Shown here: piece by piece, positions 45,601 to 60,600 of the stretch
Numbering within the stretch: position 1 is the first letter of the stretch
Layout: every line of letters begins with the position of its first letter
Assembly (NCBI GenBank): GCA_949316235.1
Contig: OX438751.1
Coordinates: 17,980,801-18,044,800 of the forward strand
Origin: Oegoconia quadripuncta
Taxonomy: Eukaryota; Arthropoda; Insecta; Lepidoptera; Autostichidae
Reading direction: 5' to 3'
Length of the DNA stretch: 64,000 bases
The notes under the pieces: generated by a model
The model's database searches: none
Seen by the model: only the letters and a program-made list of their open reading frames with translations
Told to the model about the DNA's origin: nothing
Program-made: the position numbers and the translations under genes

Positions 45601-48600
45601 TACATGTCAAGTTCCACCTCATCACTGGCGAGCCAGTTCTCACAGACGAGCAGTACCACCATCTGCAAATAGATGCCGTCTCACTCTACCTTTTATTTCT
45701 GGTTCAGATGATCACATCTGGATTGCAGATAATTTATACTCAGGTATATTTATGATTTTTATATGTATAAGGAGACCAGTGAAAATTAGCTGGGTTATTC
45801 TGTGGACGTTTATCTACAGAATAAACATTTTACGAAAACAGAAAGTGGGGATAACTTTCTGTCAGTCAATAAAATAAAAACGCGTTTGTTCTAGGATGAA
45901 GTTGCATTCATTCAAAATTTGGTATATTATGTGGAACGGGCTTATAGAACGCCTGATTACGGAATGTGGGAGAGAGGATCCAAATATAATGATGGCAAAC
46001 CGGAAATTCATGCTTCTTCTATAGGTAAGTATTAAATATGGTCTTGTGTAAACACCACCACGCCAACAGCCGCACCGCGCTTTTGTAATGGTTCGATAGC
46101 AATTACTAAAAAAATACAAACGGCCGAATTGAGAACCGCCTCCTTTTTGAAGTCGCTTAAAAAATGGAACAAGTCGACAATTAAATAAATAAATATCCGT
46201 GGGCAAACAGCATTATCTAGTTCCACACTAAGCAAGTAGATTTGTAAAAAAAAATATTTGTAAAAAAATGTTATACAATGTATCCATAACTCGGGACATG
46301 TCCGTATTCATCACACAAACATGTGCTCTTGGGATTTGAACCCGCGACCGCTAGACATATTTAATCAGGGTTTCTAACCGTTACACCAAATATTCGATTG
46401 TTTTATTATCGATTCATTCGTAGTCGCAGAATAAAAATTGAATGAAAATTATACAATTTGCGCGCGGCAGATATATAGTAGATCTGCACTGGAGCGGCGA
46501 AGCGGAGGGCGATTGTTACCCAATCATTTATTCTGTGCCCACCATTGCAAATAAATCCACTATGATCAAATGCGTAGATTTTTTAAACGTAGGTATTTGC
46601 TAATAAATCCACTATGATCAAATGCGTAGATTTTTTAAACGTAGGTATTTTAGATGAATTTGGACCACACATCCATTCACATTGGTGTTGTTTCGGATGT
46701 ACACCAACTAAACTAAAACGAGTTTTGGAGTAGTGCCGTCGCATCGTGCTGTTCCAGGGAGAAAGAGACAGTACTGCTTTAAAACTTAGTTTAGTTGGTG
46801 TACATCCGAATCGACACCATTGTCCATTATTAGGTTCTTTTAATTGTATATAAGACTGGTTTAATGCGCACATTGTGGCGACGCAAAGCGCGGCCATTAC
46901 AAAATCATAATGTAACTGCCCTTATTGCGATATATAAGTATATACAGGGTGGAAAGTTTCAATGGGGCAGCCAAGGGAGGTACCTTAATCGTTGCAGCTA
47001 CAAGAAATTGGTCTTAGGAGACTATCCATACTTTTTCAAAAAAATTTCATTCCCATTCACAGATTTTCAAAAAAATGTACGGTTAGCAAGAAAATTACCA
47101 TTTTTCACAAAAAAAATTTTTGATACTAATCGATCCTGTTCCGTATGCTGATCAAAAAGTTCTATGGGACCAACTGAGGTTTCAGTACTAGAAAAGTCAG
47201 AAATCAAAAAAAACTTTTTTCATACATTTAAAGTACTTAGATTTTTTTGTCAGGCCATAACAAGAGGTAACTTTTTGTTGTAGCTACAAAAATGATTAAG
47301 AAGATGCATATGCAATCAAACAATAAAATTATTTGAAAAATAATAATTATTTTTATTAATAACTTTATGATATAAGGTTCTCAAAATGTTCTCCATTTTG
47401 ATTAATGCATAAATGTATTCGTTTTCGTACTGACCGCGTGGCGGCCAATAATTTATTTGGATGAATTCCATACAAAATTGTACAGAGCGAGTTTTTTAAT
47501 TCTTCGACACTGTCATATTTCTTTTTATAAATTTCATTTTTTAAATAGACCCACAGGAAGAAATCAAGCGGCGTTAAGTCCGGACTACGCGCTGGCCAAG
47601 AAACAGGGCCATGAGTCCCAATCCACTGCTCACCAAATTGTCTATTCAAAGAACAACGAGTGTTTCGCCTGTTGTGTGCAGGAGCACCATCTTGTTGAAA
47701 ATAAATTCTTCGTGATTCTGATAATGGTAGATTATCAATAATGTTTGATACATTTTCTAATATTATGTTATTGTAAGTGTCGGAATTTAAGTTGCCCTCA
47801 TAAAATTCCACCATTACTAATTCGTTTCCCTTTAAACCACACCAACAATTAAAAGAAAATCGAATTTGATTATGGGTTTCCCAAAGTCTGAGAGGATTTT
47901 CTTGGCTCCAATAATGATTATTTCGCCGGTTGTACATACCGTTGTTTGAAAAATTCGTTTCATCAGACCATAATATGTAATCAAGGAATTGCATATCTCT
48001 ACTTATTTTCCCATTTAACCATCTGCAGAAAGCTAGTCTACGAGCGGCATCCCCTGTATGTAAAGCTTGAACTAGTCGCCCATGTCGAAAACATTTATAT
48101 CCATATTTCTTCCATACTTTCAGTACCAGGGTAGATTAGATTAGATTTATTTAGTTCACTTTTACAATATTAAGTCACACATACAGTTTCGTAAATTTAT
48201 GATTTTTAAAGTAAAAGTGATTGTCAAACATAAAACAATAACTATACACATACATTACATTACTAGATTTTTTGTTTAGTCACAAAATGAACAAAATAAG
48301 ATAGAAATTTAGCATCTACATATTATTATATGTAACTATGTCAAAATTAATTAATAAAGTATAAGTATGTAACCATTGTTACGTCAACGTCATACTATTT
48401 TTGAATAATGAAATAAAACAAAACTAAAATAAAATAAAATAATCATAATGAAATAAAACAAAATAAAATATAAACCATGTCATGAGATTATTGATATGCC
48501 ATAATCACCTTTGTCAAAGGTATGCGAGACATCAACTTCTTTAGCGACGACTCTTGAAGATGTTTCGGGAAACGCTTCGACTAATGTTAAAATGGAAATT

Positions 48601-51600
48601 TCCAAATTTTCGTCTAAAACAAATGGTTGACGTACAGATCTTCTTAAAAGAACCACCTTCGGCTAAGTTTCTTATAAGGTTTGTAATAACCTTTCTGGTT
48701 GCTACATGTCGATTTGGATATCTCCTCCTGTACCATTGCAACGCAGCAAATGAATTTTTATTATTTACAAAATAAGCTTCCAGCAAGTCTAAACGTTCAG
48801 AATTTGAGCTCATTTTTGCAAAAAATAACTAAAAGCACCTACTCGCAAAAGCATACCACACGCAATCAGATTTTGACATAAGCAACAAAAGAAAGTACGC
48901 ATTATAAAAAGAAAACAAAGTTCGAAATTTAAAGCTTATTTGAATTTGAACTAGGTAGGTAAGTAAATCTTTTTTCAGAAAACTATCGAGGTTACGTAAG
49001 TTCCAAGTGAAACAAAATTAATTGACTGCATATGTATGGGAAAAGTTTTTTTTGATTTCTAACTTTTCTAGTACTGAAACTTCAGTTGGTCCCATGGAAC
49101 TTTTTGATCAGCATACGAAACAGGATCGATTAGCATCAAAAAAAGTTTTTGTTAGAAATGGTAATTTTCTTGCTAACCCTACTTTTTTTGGAAACTCTGT
49201 GAATGGGAATGAAATTTTTTTGAAAAATTATGGATAGTCTCCTAAGACCAATTTCTTGTAGCTGCAACTATTAAGGTACCTCCCTTGGCTGCCCCATTAA
49301 AACTTTCCACTCTGTATACCCACTTTTGGTTTCCTTCATGTAGAATATATAAGTCTAAGTATATCAAAAGTAGGTAATATTTGTAAGATCACATACTCGT
49401 TCCGCCAGGTATGGCTAAAGCAGCGCTTGAAGCAATCAATGGCTGCAATTTGTTTGGTGATAAAGGAGCATCATGGAGTGTTGTTTATGTTGATATCGAT
49501 GCACACAATCGCAATAGAAGTATTTTTGAGACCATGCTGCCTCGAGAATCCAGTTCAAAGGTAACATTTTCTGTTTCTTGTAAAAATTTGGGTAAAGGAC
49601 GTGTCTGGATATAAATCAACTTACAGTTCCGTATCATGTAAATATGTCTGTGATGTGGGGAGGTAGTAAAGGAAACTTTTCATCATCGAAAAGGCATCAT
49701 CATCATGCCCACTATTATAAACTTAAAGCCACTTACTCACATGCCATTATAATTACTTTAGTTAGATTTGTTTTTCACTTGTTACGTATTCTCTAAAATT
49801 ATTGTTACCGTTCCGCCAATAAGTTGGTACGCCATACTTATATAACTTGGAGTATGTGGACAGAAGGTCTTATACCCCTGGCCAATGGGCTCCGAAAATA
49901 ACTCTAAAATAACCACCCTAATGCACTGCCCGATGCCTAAATATGTCTTGAAATCATCATCATCATCCAACTTTTAACCTACTTTTCAAGTAGCCCTGTA
50001 TATTCTTTCGTCTCTACTGCTGGGGCATAGCCTCTTGTCACTAGAATATGAGTGAGTGTATGTGAGTCCAGTGCATATTAATGAGATTATCTCTATATCT
50101 TGTCAGTGTTTACGCCCGTAGGCTTGCACTTGGCTTAACGACTACCATTTAAATGAAGTGGCCACCGAACATAATGGAAACACTTGTACTACTAGTAACT
50201 ACTACTGGTATACTACTGCTACTACGGGAATGCTACTAGTGGTAACCCATCTAAGAACTGATCGCGCTAACGAAGTACACGTTCTTCCGTGGTTCAATGT
50301 AAGCAACATAAGGTTTACGAATCGGAGGTCGCGGGTTCGATCCCCAGAGGGGTAATGTTTTTGGATAGCGAGTGCAATAGCGCCACGGAACACTAAAAAT
50401 TAGACATTGAATGTAAAATAATTTTGAATTCCATATTAAGGTGGGCACAACATATACTGACCTTGTCCCTTCTCTATACTTTTCCAGGGTGTAGATGCTG
50501 CACTTTTACCGACTATATCATTTCCAGCATTTGCTACACACGAGGAACATTTAGTGCAATTAACTAAAACGAACATTTTGCGGCGATTGCAAGGCAAATA
50601 CGGTTTTAAACGCTTCAGTCGAGATGGCTACAAATGTGTTCTCGAAGATCCTAACCGGAGGTATTACCACGAAGGGGAACTCAAAGAGTTTGATGGATTA
50701 GAGTCCGAATGGCCGCTTTTCTATGTAATGATGATAATTGACGGGGTATTCCGCACTTTACCAGAACAGGTTGAGGAATATCAAAGGTTATTGAAAGCTC
50801 GGATTTATATGGATGAATTTGGAGGTAAAGGTCATCGTGACTGTCACGTCGAACTTTTTATGTAGCTCTATTTCATTACCTAGTTACTAGGTAGGTCCTA
50901 GTATATGAATATGTTGTATAACATTATACATTACTAGTATTTTTTTAGATCCTGTAATACCTTGGTATTATTATGTATCCCGCGAAGGCATAGACAATGA
51001 ACGCAACGAGCCATACTCAGTTCGTAGAATACCAGCAAGTTAGTATACATTTTAATTTTATTACATTTACTTGTATTGTTTAGCTTGATGAGAACTGTTT
51101 TACATCATTTCCATGACGTTGTCAAACTTGTAAATTGTCGTAATGTAATTACAGGCCAACCTGACGATAGTGAACATAAAGGTAACTTATAATTATGATG
51201 GTGTTGAGTTTGAATCCTTTTCCTTCTTAAAATAATATTCTTTCCAATGTGTTAACAATAGTGTAGTTAGCTAGCTAAATGCTTTCACAGTACATTCACT
51301 ATGATAATTTCAGATTTTGGAAGGTTGTTAATGGCTTAGAAAGCGGGCTTGTCTAAGCTTTAACCAATTAAATGTTTTATCTTCTTTTTTACACTATAAT
51401 ATGGTCACCTTCTTCTTCGTCAATAATTCAATATTTTTAAAGCTATATGTTTTTTTTTGCTAAACGACTCAATGTGCAATAATTACCGCTTCTTAGAATA
51501 CAGTACACATTTTCCTCGCAGGCGTACAGCACGCATGAATATTTGATATAAGACTAAACTGCGTAGATTTATTACAGATCAATAATATAGTTTATTTTTG

Positions 51601-54600
51601 CATTGGTTGTATTTGGATGACATCCTAATCGTTTTCTAAACATAGAGTCATAATTTCCTAAGTATAACAGGCATAATTTTGTCTTGACTGTTTTATTTCA
51701 TATACGATGTAATGCTCAATTATAACTATTTACACAGATACAGGTGGTCTGTTCCTTTGGGCTCAGTCTCTTTTCGTGCTGGCGCAACTACTAACCGGTG
51801 GGCTGTTGCACATGAATGAACTGGATCCTATCAGAAGATATTTGCCGTCTTACAATCGCCCTCGGCGCGCTGGCAGATATTCCGCGTTTCAGGTAAATAT
51901 ACTTCCACGTGTTAAATTAGAAATGAATTATTTCTATTTAATGACATATAAGTGTAGATCTATACATAAATATCCATTTGAAATCAATTCCCTTGACGTA
52001 ATTTTCTTCATTATTTAAACGTTACCTGTCGGTTTTTAATTTTCATATTGTATTTTGATGTAATTGGTTTTGAAATTGTGAATAATTTTACTTTCATGCG
52101 CCAATCACAGGCCAAGCCTACAAATGTAAGTATTAGGCATTGTGAAATCAAAATTAATATTGTATAACATAAATGTATAGCAACATTTGGCATGTGATGT
52201 ATAATGCAAGCTCTACTCATATATATTCATTTGTTTTTTCTGCTGCCATTTAATTTTGCATGATCAATGTATTTCTATCTTATTACAATACAGCTTTGGT
52301 AACAATACATTCATTATTCTTATTTATTCTGCAAAATTATGCTTTTGTGTATTTGGAATTGAATTACTCAAATTATTGACTGAATGTTGAAGTTGACTTG
52401 TGTTAGAAGTTCTTTGACGATTACATTCACGAGTTAAAAGTGGTACTGCTAAACGTGGGAAATATTAAGGCCCATATTAATAAAACGGCTTTAAGTCTGA
52501 GATCAAAATTGAGTTGACACTTGAAACACCATTTTATGTGAAAATTCAACTTTGTTCTCAATTATAGAGATATTTCGTATAACAAAAATATAAATTATTG
52601 CATAACGATTCACCTCAAGGTCGCCATAACATTGAAAACTGTAATGTTGTATGATGAATGCACGTTTAGCACGTGACAAGGGGCTAAGGAATCTCGTTAT
52701 AATCATCTGGCAATTCGAGAAGCATAATGTTTAAGTTATACTAATATAGAGGAACTAACATAAAATATTTCATAAACAGGGCATCGCAACAGATTTGGTA
52801 GTGCAAGTGGTACTGATAGCGGAGTCCATGCGACTGCAGGCCATGATGGGCACATATGGCATTCAAACGCAGACTCCCCATGAGGTGGAACCTGTACAGG
52901 TTGGTTATGCCTTGTATTATTTTAACTAGCTCTCGGAGTAAATCTCTAATGGATACAGCAGTCCAAATGTACTTTTGAGTGTTGTCTTAAAATTCGTTAC
53001 TTTAAAAAATTGATGAGGAGATGACGCGGTCTCTGAGATCGATTTCACAAAATTGTTATTTCCTTGTAGCAGATTTTCCATTCGCTTTTTTCCCCGATAG
53101 CTTTATTTCTTTACACAAAACTTTCTAACCGTGAGAGTTTGGACATTATTGAACTAAATGTCTAATATAAAATAAATGAAAAGAGGTATCCCTTATACAT
53201 CTGCCTATAAATGAGATAGGATGTAAATAAATTTTATATTACCTGAATTTTCAGGTATGCAGCTCTACGCAGTTGGTGCATGTTTATCGGGAGTTGGGCG
53301 TGTGCCCAAAACTGAGGCTCACGGGGCGCCCGATAAGACCTGTGGGTTCTCTGGGTACGAGTAAGGTAAGAGTTTTTTTAATATCTTGATATAAAACGAG
53401 CAAGTAGCTCACCTGGAGGAAAAGTATTGATGTCTACTGCACATGACATCAGTTACCTTTGAGAAGCATGGTCGATACTTTCGACCTAAAATACCTAAAA
53501 TAGAAGACTTGCTATCCTCAGGACTACTATGAAATGTGTCTAACCGCCACTTAATTATAAAATGGACACTGCCCAAAGTATTCACTTTGGTTTGAGCATG
53601 GCGATTAAGACTATTTAAGGATTCAGAGGTTAATACGTACCATGGAAAGTTTTGTAAATATATCAATAGGGATGTGATCATCATTTTATTATATATTATA
53701 ATTATAACGTGTAACCGAATTAACCAGAAACTACTTTCTATCATTAATTTCAATTAATGATTCATCCATTAGAACAATTTTTAATATGTGTTCGACTATT
53801 TAGTTAGCGCGTGAACCTGAAGTTTCTGGTTTATCCTGTTTACATGTTGTAAATTATGTTAAGTAACATCATCATTATTCTGTTTTTAAATTAGTTTTCA
53901 TCTATAAAGGCTAGCAATTTTGAGTCGAAGAAGCGCGTAGAAGAACTGTTGTCTGACATACTCAGCTTTAATGCTATTGTTGGATTGTAACATTAAAATA
54001 ATATTTTTCAGATATATAGAGTATGCGGAATGACGGTCCTTTGTTATCCGCTCATATTTGAAGTGTCGGAATTCTACCTGTATCGAGATATGGCTTTGCT
54101 TATAGACGATATAAAAACAGAACTACAGTTTGTTGGCAAGTAAGTGGTACATAACATAAGAAGTTATAAATAATATAGTGGATAAAGTAACGGAATTGTT
54201 ATAATAGGTGGTGATAAAAGACGGTGTTAGGGTTTTAGGCCCGTATTTCAGAATGTTGCCCAAGTGTAGCAATTGTGTAGAAAGAGATACTGCTATACAA
54301 GTTACATAAAGCTGTCCCTTTTTAACTGCCCGAAAAATGTTAATTTACACAACTTTATCTCGTATCCTCCAATGCATGTTGCCTTTTAGGGTGGACTAAC
54401 TTCGGACATTTACTTGATCTTATTCAATGCTATTCGCTGGATGCAGCCCCTTCCAAGCGGTCGCTCTGGAAATCTATGAGGGAGGCCTATGTTCAGCGTG
54501 GATGCCCTGAGGCTGATATGGTGATGATTGATCAATGCAAATGAAGCAATAACGAGCGCAATTCATTTCACATCGGATTCGATTTTCAGCAGTGCGCATG

Positions 54601-57600
54601 TTTAGTACTCCGTACGGTAGATGCTATGAAATTGCGTGAAAAGTACGTATTAAAAAAATAGTTATGTTAACTATCCATTAGAGGCGCTGTATGTACATTT
54701 CTTCATACAAATCGGCACGTAAACGTGACTAGAACAATGCATTAATTTTATATAGATATAGAGTTTGAGTACAACGGCAGACTATCCCATAGAGGGATTT
54801 CTTCCAGTCAACCATAGGTTTAGCTAGAGGACAGTAGATTGGTTGTATATAAATTACAGCAGAACTAAAACAAACTACACACTAATAACTATACAGGTTG
54901 GATTTTTCAAGTGGCCAAATCCGAAACTATGAGGAATAGCCTAAAGTACTCAAAGGAGTCTCGGGCCCGATTTTGATGAAAACTAAAACTGCATCATTGT
55001 TTTTTTGAAAAATCGATATTCCTTGTCAGGAATCGAACCTGTTCATTTTGAAAAAAAAAAACACATACTGTATTATTACACCGTACGATAGTGTCGCTAA
55101 TAAGGAACGAAAAATAAAGGAAAGTTACGACATACGGAAAACTTAAGGAAAGAGCTCATTTTTGCCAAAGTAATAAAATACATACAATTTTTTTTTAGTT
55201 TTTAATAAATATTTTATTACTTTTACAGCTAATTTAACAATTTGTGAATGGCGAATATTGTTCGACAGGAGGCTGTGGTTTGTGAAATTACTCAATATAC
55301 TTGTAGGTACTGGCGGTTGTCCGGGCGGCCGACGGTGTGTCTGTTGGTGCGCGAGGAGCACATGCGCGATCCGCACTTCAAGCAGATGCTCGATCTGTTC
55401 GCGATGTTGAAGAAGGGCCACTGCGATGGCGTCAAAGTGCGTCTCGGCCGACTGCAAAACTTGATCAATAGCTCGTGTATGGGTGAGTTTGTTACATCAT
55501 ATTATCAACTTCCTTACGTTATCATTGCCGAGCAACAGCATCCAGCAACAGCAACAGCAGCAGCATAGTCGGAACTAGGATATGGACTACGGAGTATACC
55601 GGAGATGTCACATAGCAGTGACATAAGAGTCATCTAGATAGTAACGACTACGTCATGTTGTTTTGCAATAAATTTTGTCGTGTAGTTTCCAGTTGAGAAG
55701 AACTGGGCTAGTATTACAAATAAATATCGACGTACGGTTTATAATCCAGGTTATTCGATGCCCCGATCGATATTTGCAATCAATGTCTGATCGTGTAGAT
55801 GGCATCGTGAGCATAACAGCATAGATTCGTGATGGTCAGCAGCTTCAGTGAATCTTACCAGCATAGTGATTAGGGCAAGTCACCCAAAGCGATGAAGCTC
55901 GCGGCGGTACTTATACAGCCGTGAGTGTTTTGGAAGTTATTTATCAATGATTCAAACTGTTACGTTTTTGATGTGCTATGAAATTATTGTCTATTATATT
56001 ATGTTTTAAAGAAATCTTTCTATAAGATGTGTTAGTATATGAAAGTTCTTAAGGATCTTATAGCGCCTCGGTGATGCGCAACGTTTGATGTACCGCGTAA
56101 TTGCCAAAATCAAATTTTATAGGAAAGAAAATTTAAAATATTTAGACTTACAAAACTAGAAGCAAGTCGAATATAAGGAATATACAGCGTGATCAATTTT
56201 CAAAAGAATAAGCTGCATTTAGACAGCCGTACCAGGAAACGCTTAGAAATTGGTTATATTGACTGGTTTATTAGATTACGAATTTGATTATCCTTTATCT
56301 TACACCTCGCCTTTATTTTTCACTGTGTATATTTTTAAGTTGTGTAAAGAATGTTTCTTCTTCTCGTTTTGTTTGGATACAATCAAATTAAAATATATAA
56401 GTCAGTGGATACTGCACAATTTACGCAGTTTTGCGGTATTGCCGACGAAAGGTGCACTCTTCCAAAAGAAAAAAATATTAAATTTCCCCAGAGCACCTGG
56501 ACTTCATGAGCCAAGGCGAGTTCCCTTCGGAGATGTTCACACAGTTTAAGCAGTTGGAGCATGAGTACATAGGGTACCAGTCCCTGACTGATGTGCCTCG
56601 GACATTAACCTACCGCGAGGAGACTCTCTGTTTCGATTCGTACAAGCACAGATCTACGCCGGACGTAGTCACCGCGCTACGGGCTTCGGATAATATATAC
56701 GCACAGTGCCAACTGTGGGGTATACTTATGGAGAGAGAAGGGCCGATGTATGAGGTAAATGTATTATTATTATTGTGATACCAATTGGTGGAAAAATTAA
56801 AGAAAAATTTATTGTAATATTGTAATTTCATATGGATAAAGTGGAATAATGTAAACATGACAAGGTTTTTGGGAATAACCGCCTCCGTGGCTCAATGTAA
56901 ACAACATTGGGTTTACGATTCGGAGGTCGTGGGTTCGATTAAGTACTTGGTTTGGTTGGTGGTAGGGCATTTTAAATGTCCGCCTGGCTAGCTACCGCCA
57001 TCTGATCTAAATCTGCCGCCAAGCTGCAATGTTGATAGCATTGTTGTGTTCCGGTTGTCGGAGATAAGATAGCCAGTCCCCCAAATGTGTTGGGATTTCC
57101 CCCATTGTGTGATTGAGGTCAAGTACCAAACCGTTGTGCATAAAAAAAAATTAAGTTTTTTCTGTACGTATTCAGTACTGTTCAGACTCCGTTCCAAAAA
57201 CTAAACCACGCCGTTTCGAGACTCGCGGAGGATTGATAGACTCTCCGCACTTGCATCAAAATGTACTGCATTAGCTTTGCTGTAAAATGCAGGTGAACGG
57301 CACGAGTGCACTGGAGTCCCTTAAGAGCCTGTACCACAGCGCTGGCGTGCTTCGCCACTGGCGCGCTGTCCGCTACTGCTCCTCGTTACTCAACCACACC
57401 GTCGACTCCATCAGCCCCTTCATAACAACCGTGCTTGTCAACGGGAAACAGGTAACTTATAAATCTTATAATGTAATAATTGAATGTAGTAATCAAAACA
57501 CGTCCCCACAAACACCATTTATTTATTGAGAAATCTCTCGACTAGTTCAGTATCACGCCGCCGCCGGTCGCGCAATGTTCACGTGATTCTTGTTGATATA

Positions 57601-60600
57601 TTCGATTGAGGTCCTTTCTACACCCGTTATCATTTTTTTTATTGACATAAAGACGTTATGGTCAAGTATTGTGTTATTTTCGTATTTATCATTACAACAC
57701 CCTTTCAGAGTAATATTTTCACCGCATCTATTTAAATAATTTTATATTGGTAAAAAAAGTGTGTTGGCGTAATTAACTAATTACTTAGCAGCAGCAGACA
57801 ATGTTTATAACGTTGTTATTTGTTGGCCAGTTGACGGTGGGTGTAATCGGGCACAAGGAGACGGTATTCGACAAACCCATGACGCCCGGCGAGATCCAGT
57901 CCGTCATGTACTCCACCATACAGCCATATGATGTCATCGGCGCCGTCTTACAGCAGGTATAGACACCTTTTTTTTCGAAATCGTTGTTATACTATGTGTG
58001 ATGGACATCGGTTTGTATATCTGGATATTTTGTTATTCTTAGGGACTTCAAAATTTTCCAAAAGTTAATAGATAGACATACGTGTATTATATTAAAACAA
58101 ACTTAATTTAGTTCGTTCGTGTCGGTGACTCGTTCTTTCTCGTAGTGAAACACCTCGGTGCTCGCATTGGTCTGTCCATAGCTCGTTGTGTGACCTTGAC
58201 CTTTCTTATGAAGCCCGTAGTCGGTGACCACATTAAAGACCGTCCGGGTCCTCTCCATTTATACGACACCGCAAGTCAAAATTTATGTAACTCACCGTTA
58301 ACATACGAGTATGCTTTTTGAATTATATAGTTTTTGAACATTTTATATAAGCTATGTTTAGACTGATAACATTTTTTTTTTGAAATCTCGATAGCTTTCA
58401 ATCTTAAAGTGACGTCTAATTTTTCCCTTGTGCCATTTAGGTTGTACCTTTCACACATTCTATAGATAATTATTTTCAATTGATGTATTTGGATTTTTTT
58501 GGAATGGAATTTGGAAGATGGATTTTCAAATCAGTATTATTTGATTTGTCGCTTACGCCATTTACTTCTGATCAGACCACCCATGACCACTGTTGACGTT
58601 GGACCTAAGCGCTCTTAATTTTCAAATTCGAAATAATTATCATGACATCTTTAAGCACTGAGCTAGGTATCTTGGTCGAAGACGTTGCGCATTTTCCCAA
58701 ACGCTTCTGGGATTAAAGTTATCCTGTATGATTGATTATTTAAATTATTGTGCACAGGAAATAGTGTTATACTGCGGACGTCTGATCGGCACGAACCCGG
58801 ACATGTTCCGCGGCATCCTCAAGATCCGCGTGGGCTGGGTGCTGGAGGCGATCCGCATCTACCTGCGGCTGTTCCCCGCCGAGACTCGCGCCGACGCCGC
58901 GCTGGAGAGCCTCTCCCCGTACAAGCTGCGCACGCTGCTCATACAAGTGCTCTCCGTCTCCGACTGGGCCGACGAGAGGGGGTCTGATTGTTTTTGAATA
59001 GCCTAAGAACGGGTATAAACGTTAGATTTTGTTTCCGATTGTCTGATCAGGGGACCAATCGCGCAATTTTACAACGGTTTTACCGTTCGAACGGAACGTT
59101 TTTGGTTCAGCTTTAGATTAGCTTATGTAAAAAATAGCGCTATACTTTGTGAACGATTATATCGTTAACGCTACCAAAGTAAAACCAAACTCAAAATGTT
59201 TAGAGTTAACCACGAGTATTGTAAAAAAACTAGTTTAATTTCCGTTCAAATGATAAGCGCGATACGAAATGTGCTTAACGTAATGTTTTTGGTTATGGTT
59301 TACCGTTGGTATTATCGGTAAAACTTAGCGCGATCGGCCCCCAGGAGTTCTATTACATAATTTCATCGTTATCGTCATCGGTTACGTTCTGATATGTGAT
59401 TGGTTGGCCTATCGCTCGCTCGGCAATTTGACGGTTTCTCATTGGTCAAGGTTATCGATGGCGATACCGATGAAGTTACATGATTTAAGGGCAGAATATC
59501 TGATCGTACACGTCCTATTCTTGCGTCAGACTTTATCTGAATTCACACGTTCTCGAGCTATTATCCCGAGTGCTTGCATGCGGAGCAGAAAGAAACAATG
59601 GACGACGAATTACGTTACTTATTTCATTTACTTATTGCAAAAGAAAATTAAAATATTTGCTTCTGTTGACACGAAGAAGAAAAATCCGGTAATAAAATTA
59701 TAAACACCTCGGCGCTGTTTCCGACTATCGGATCGAACGTGTATTGAATGTCCAAACAAAATAGTAAGTCCAAAAAAAAACAAAATAAAGTGGATCAGAC
59801 CGAATCATCGGATCCGACTATCTGATTGAAAAATCTGACGTATGTTCCCAGCCTAAAACACTCTCAGTCTGTGATCGTCTAGCTAGTCTCCCTCAACATT
59901 AAAAGTAAATTGTCTTGCCAATTTTGGGCGGTTTATGTATATTCAATTTATACATTTATCCAATACTGCTATTATTCTTTTTCTGTGCACAATATCGTTG
60001 GATGTTATTCATAGAATACCGAATGATTCATAATACTTTTAGTTCATACATAATATAAAACAAAGTCGTTAACCGCATCTATTTGTGCGCTTTCATGACA
60101 CCGGTGACGAGCCAACATAATTTTGAAGGCTTTAAGAAATGTTTCTACGATTATTATTATTTATTAGCCTTTTATTATTTGCAGTGGCCTCTAAAATTTC
60201 ACATAAATACAAAAATGATTTTAACCTAAGTTCGATGTTTATTTAAGTCGATGAATTCTATAATAATTAACTTTTTGACAGGCTGACCCCGGCGCAGCGT
60301 CGCCAGTTAGAAGGTTGCCTGTGCCGTGTGCCGAAACACTTCTACATACAAGTGTGGGATATACTGCTGCGGACACCAAAAGGGATCATCGTTCAGGTAT
60401 GAATTCATATGAGCCTCAATCAATTTAGTATTTCAAAACTTCAGTCTTTTGTGCAATTGTGTTTGTAGTCACGATAAATATTTAAAAACCCCCTAAAGAC
60501 TGATGTCATCTAAATACACCAAACAACTATGTTAAAAGCCAAATATAATCGAGACCGATTAACCCATTTCCATCAAAACTAACTCCTTTAGATTTCAAAT

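Noticed and set aside
46945..49314. Intronic host gene similar to SETMAR
   Set aside because: Frameshift, nested insertion and paired terminal repeats show an ordinary inactive transposon.
50320..50355. tRNA gene (GGTTCGATCCCC)
   Set aside because: Same reason: only the B box and a weak A box, with a SINE body shared with 56.9 kb.
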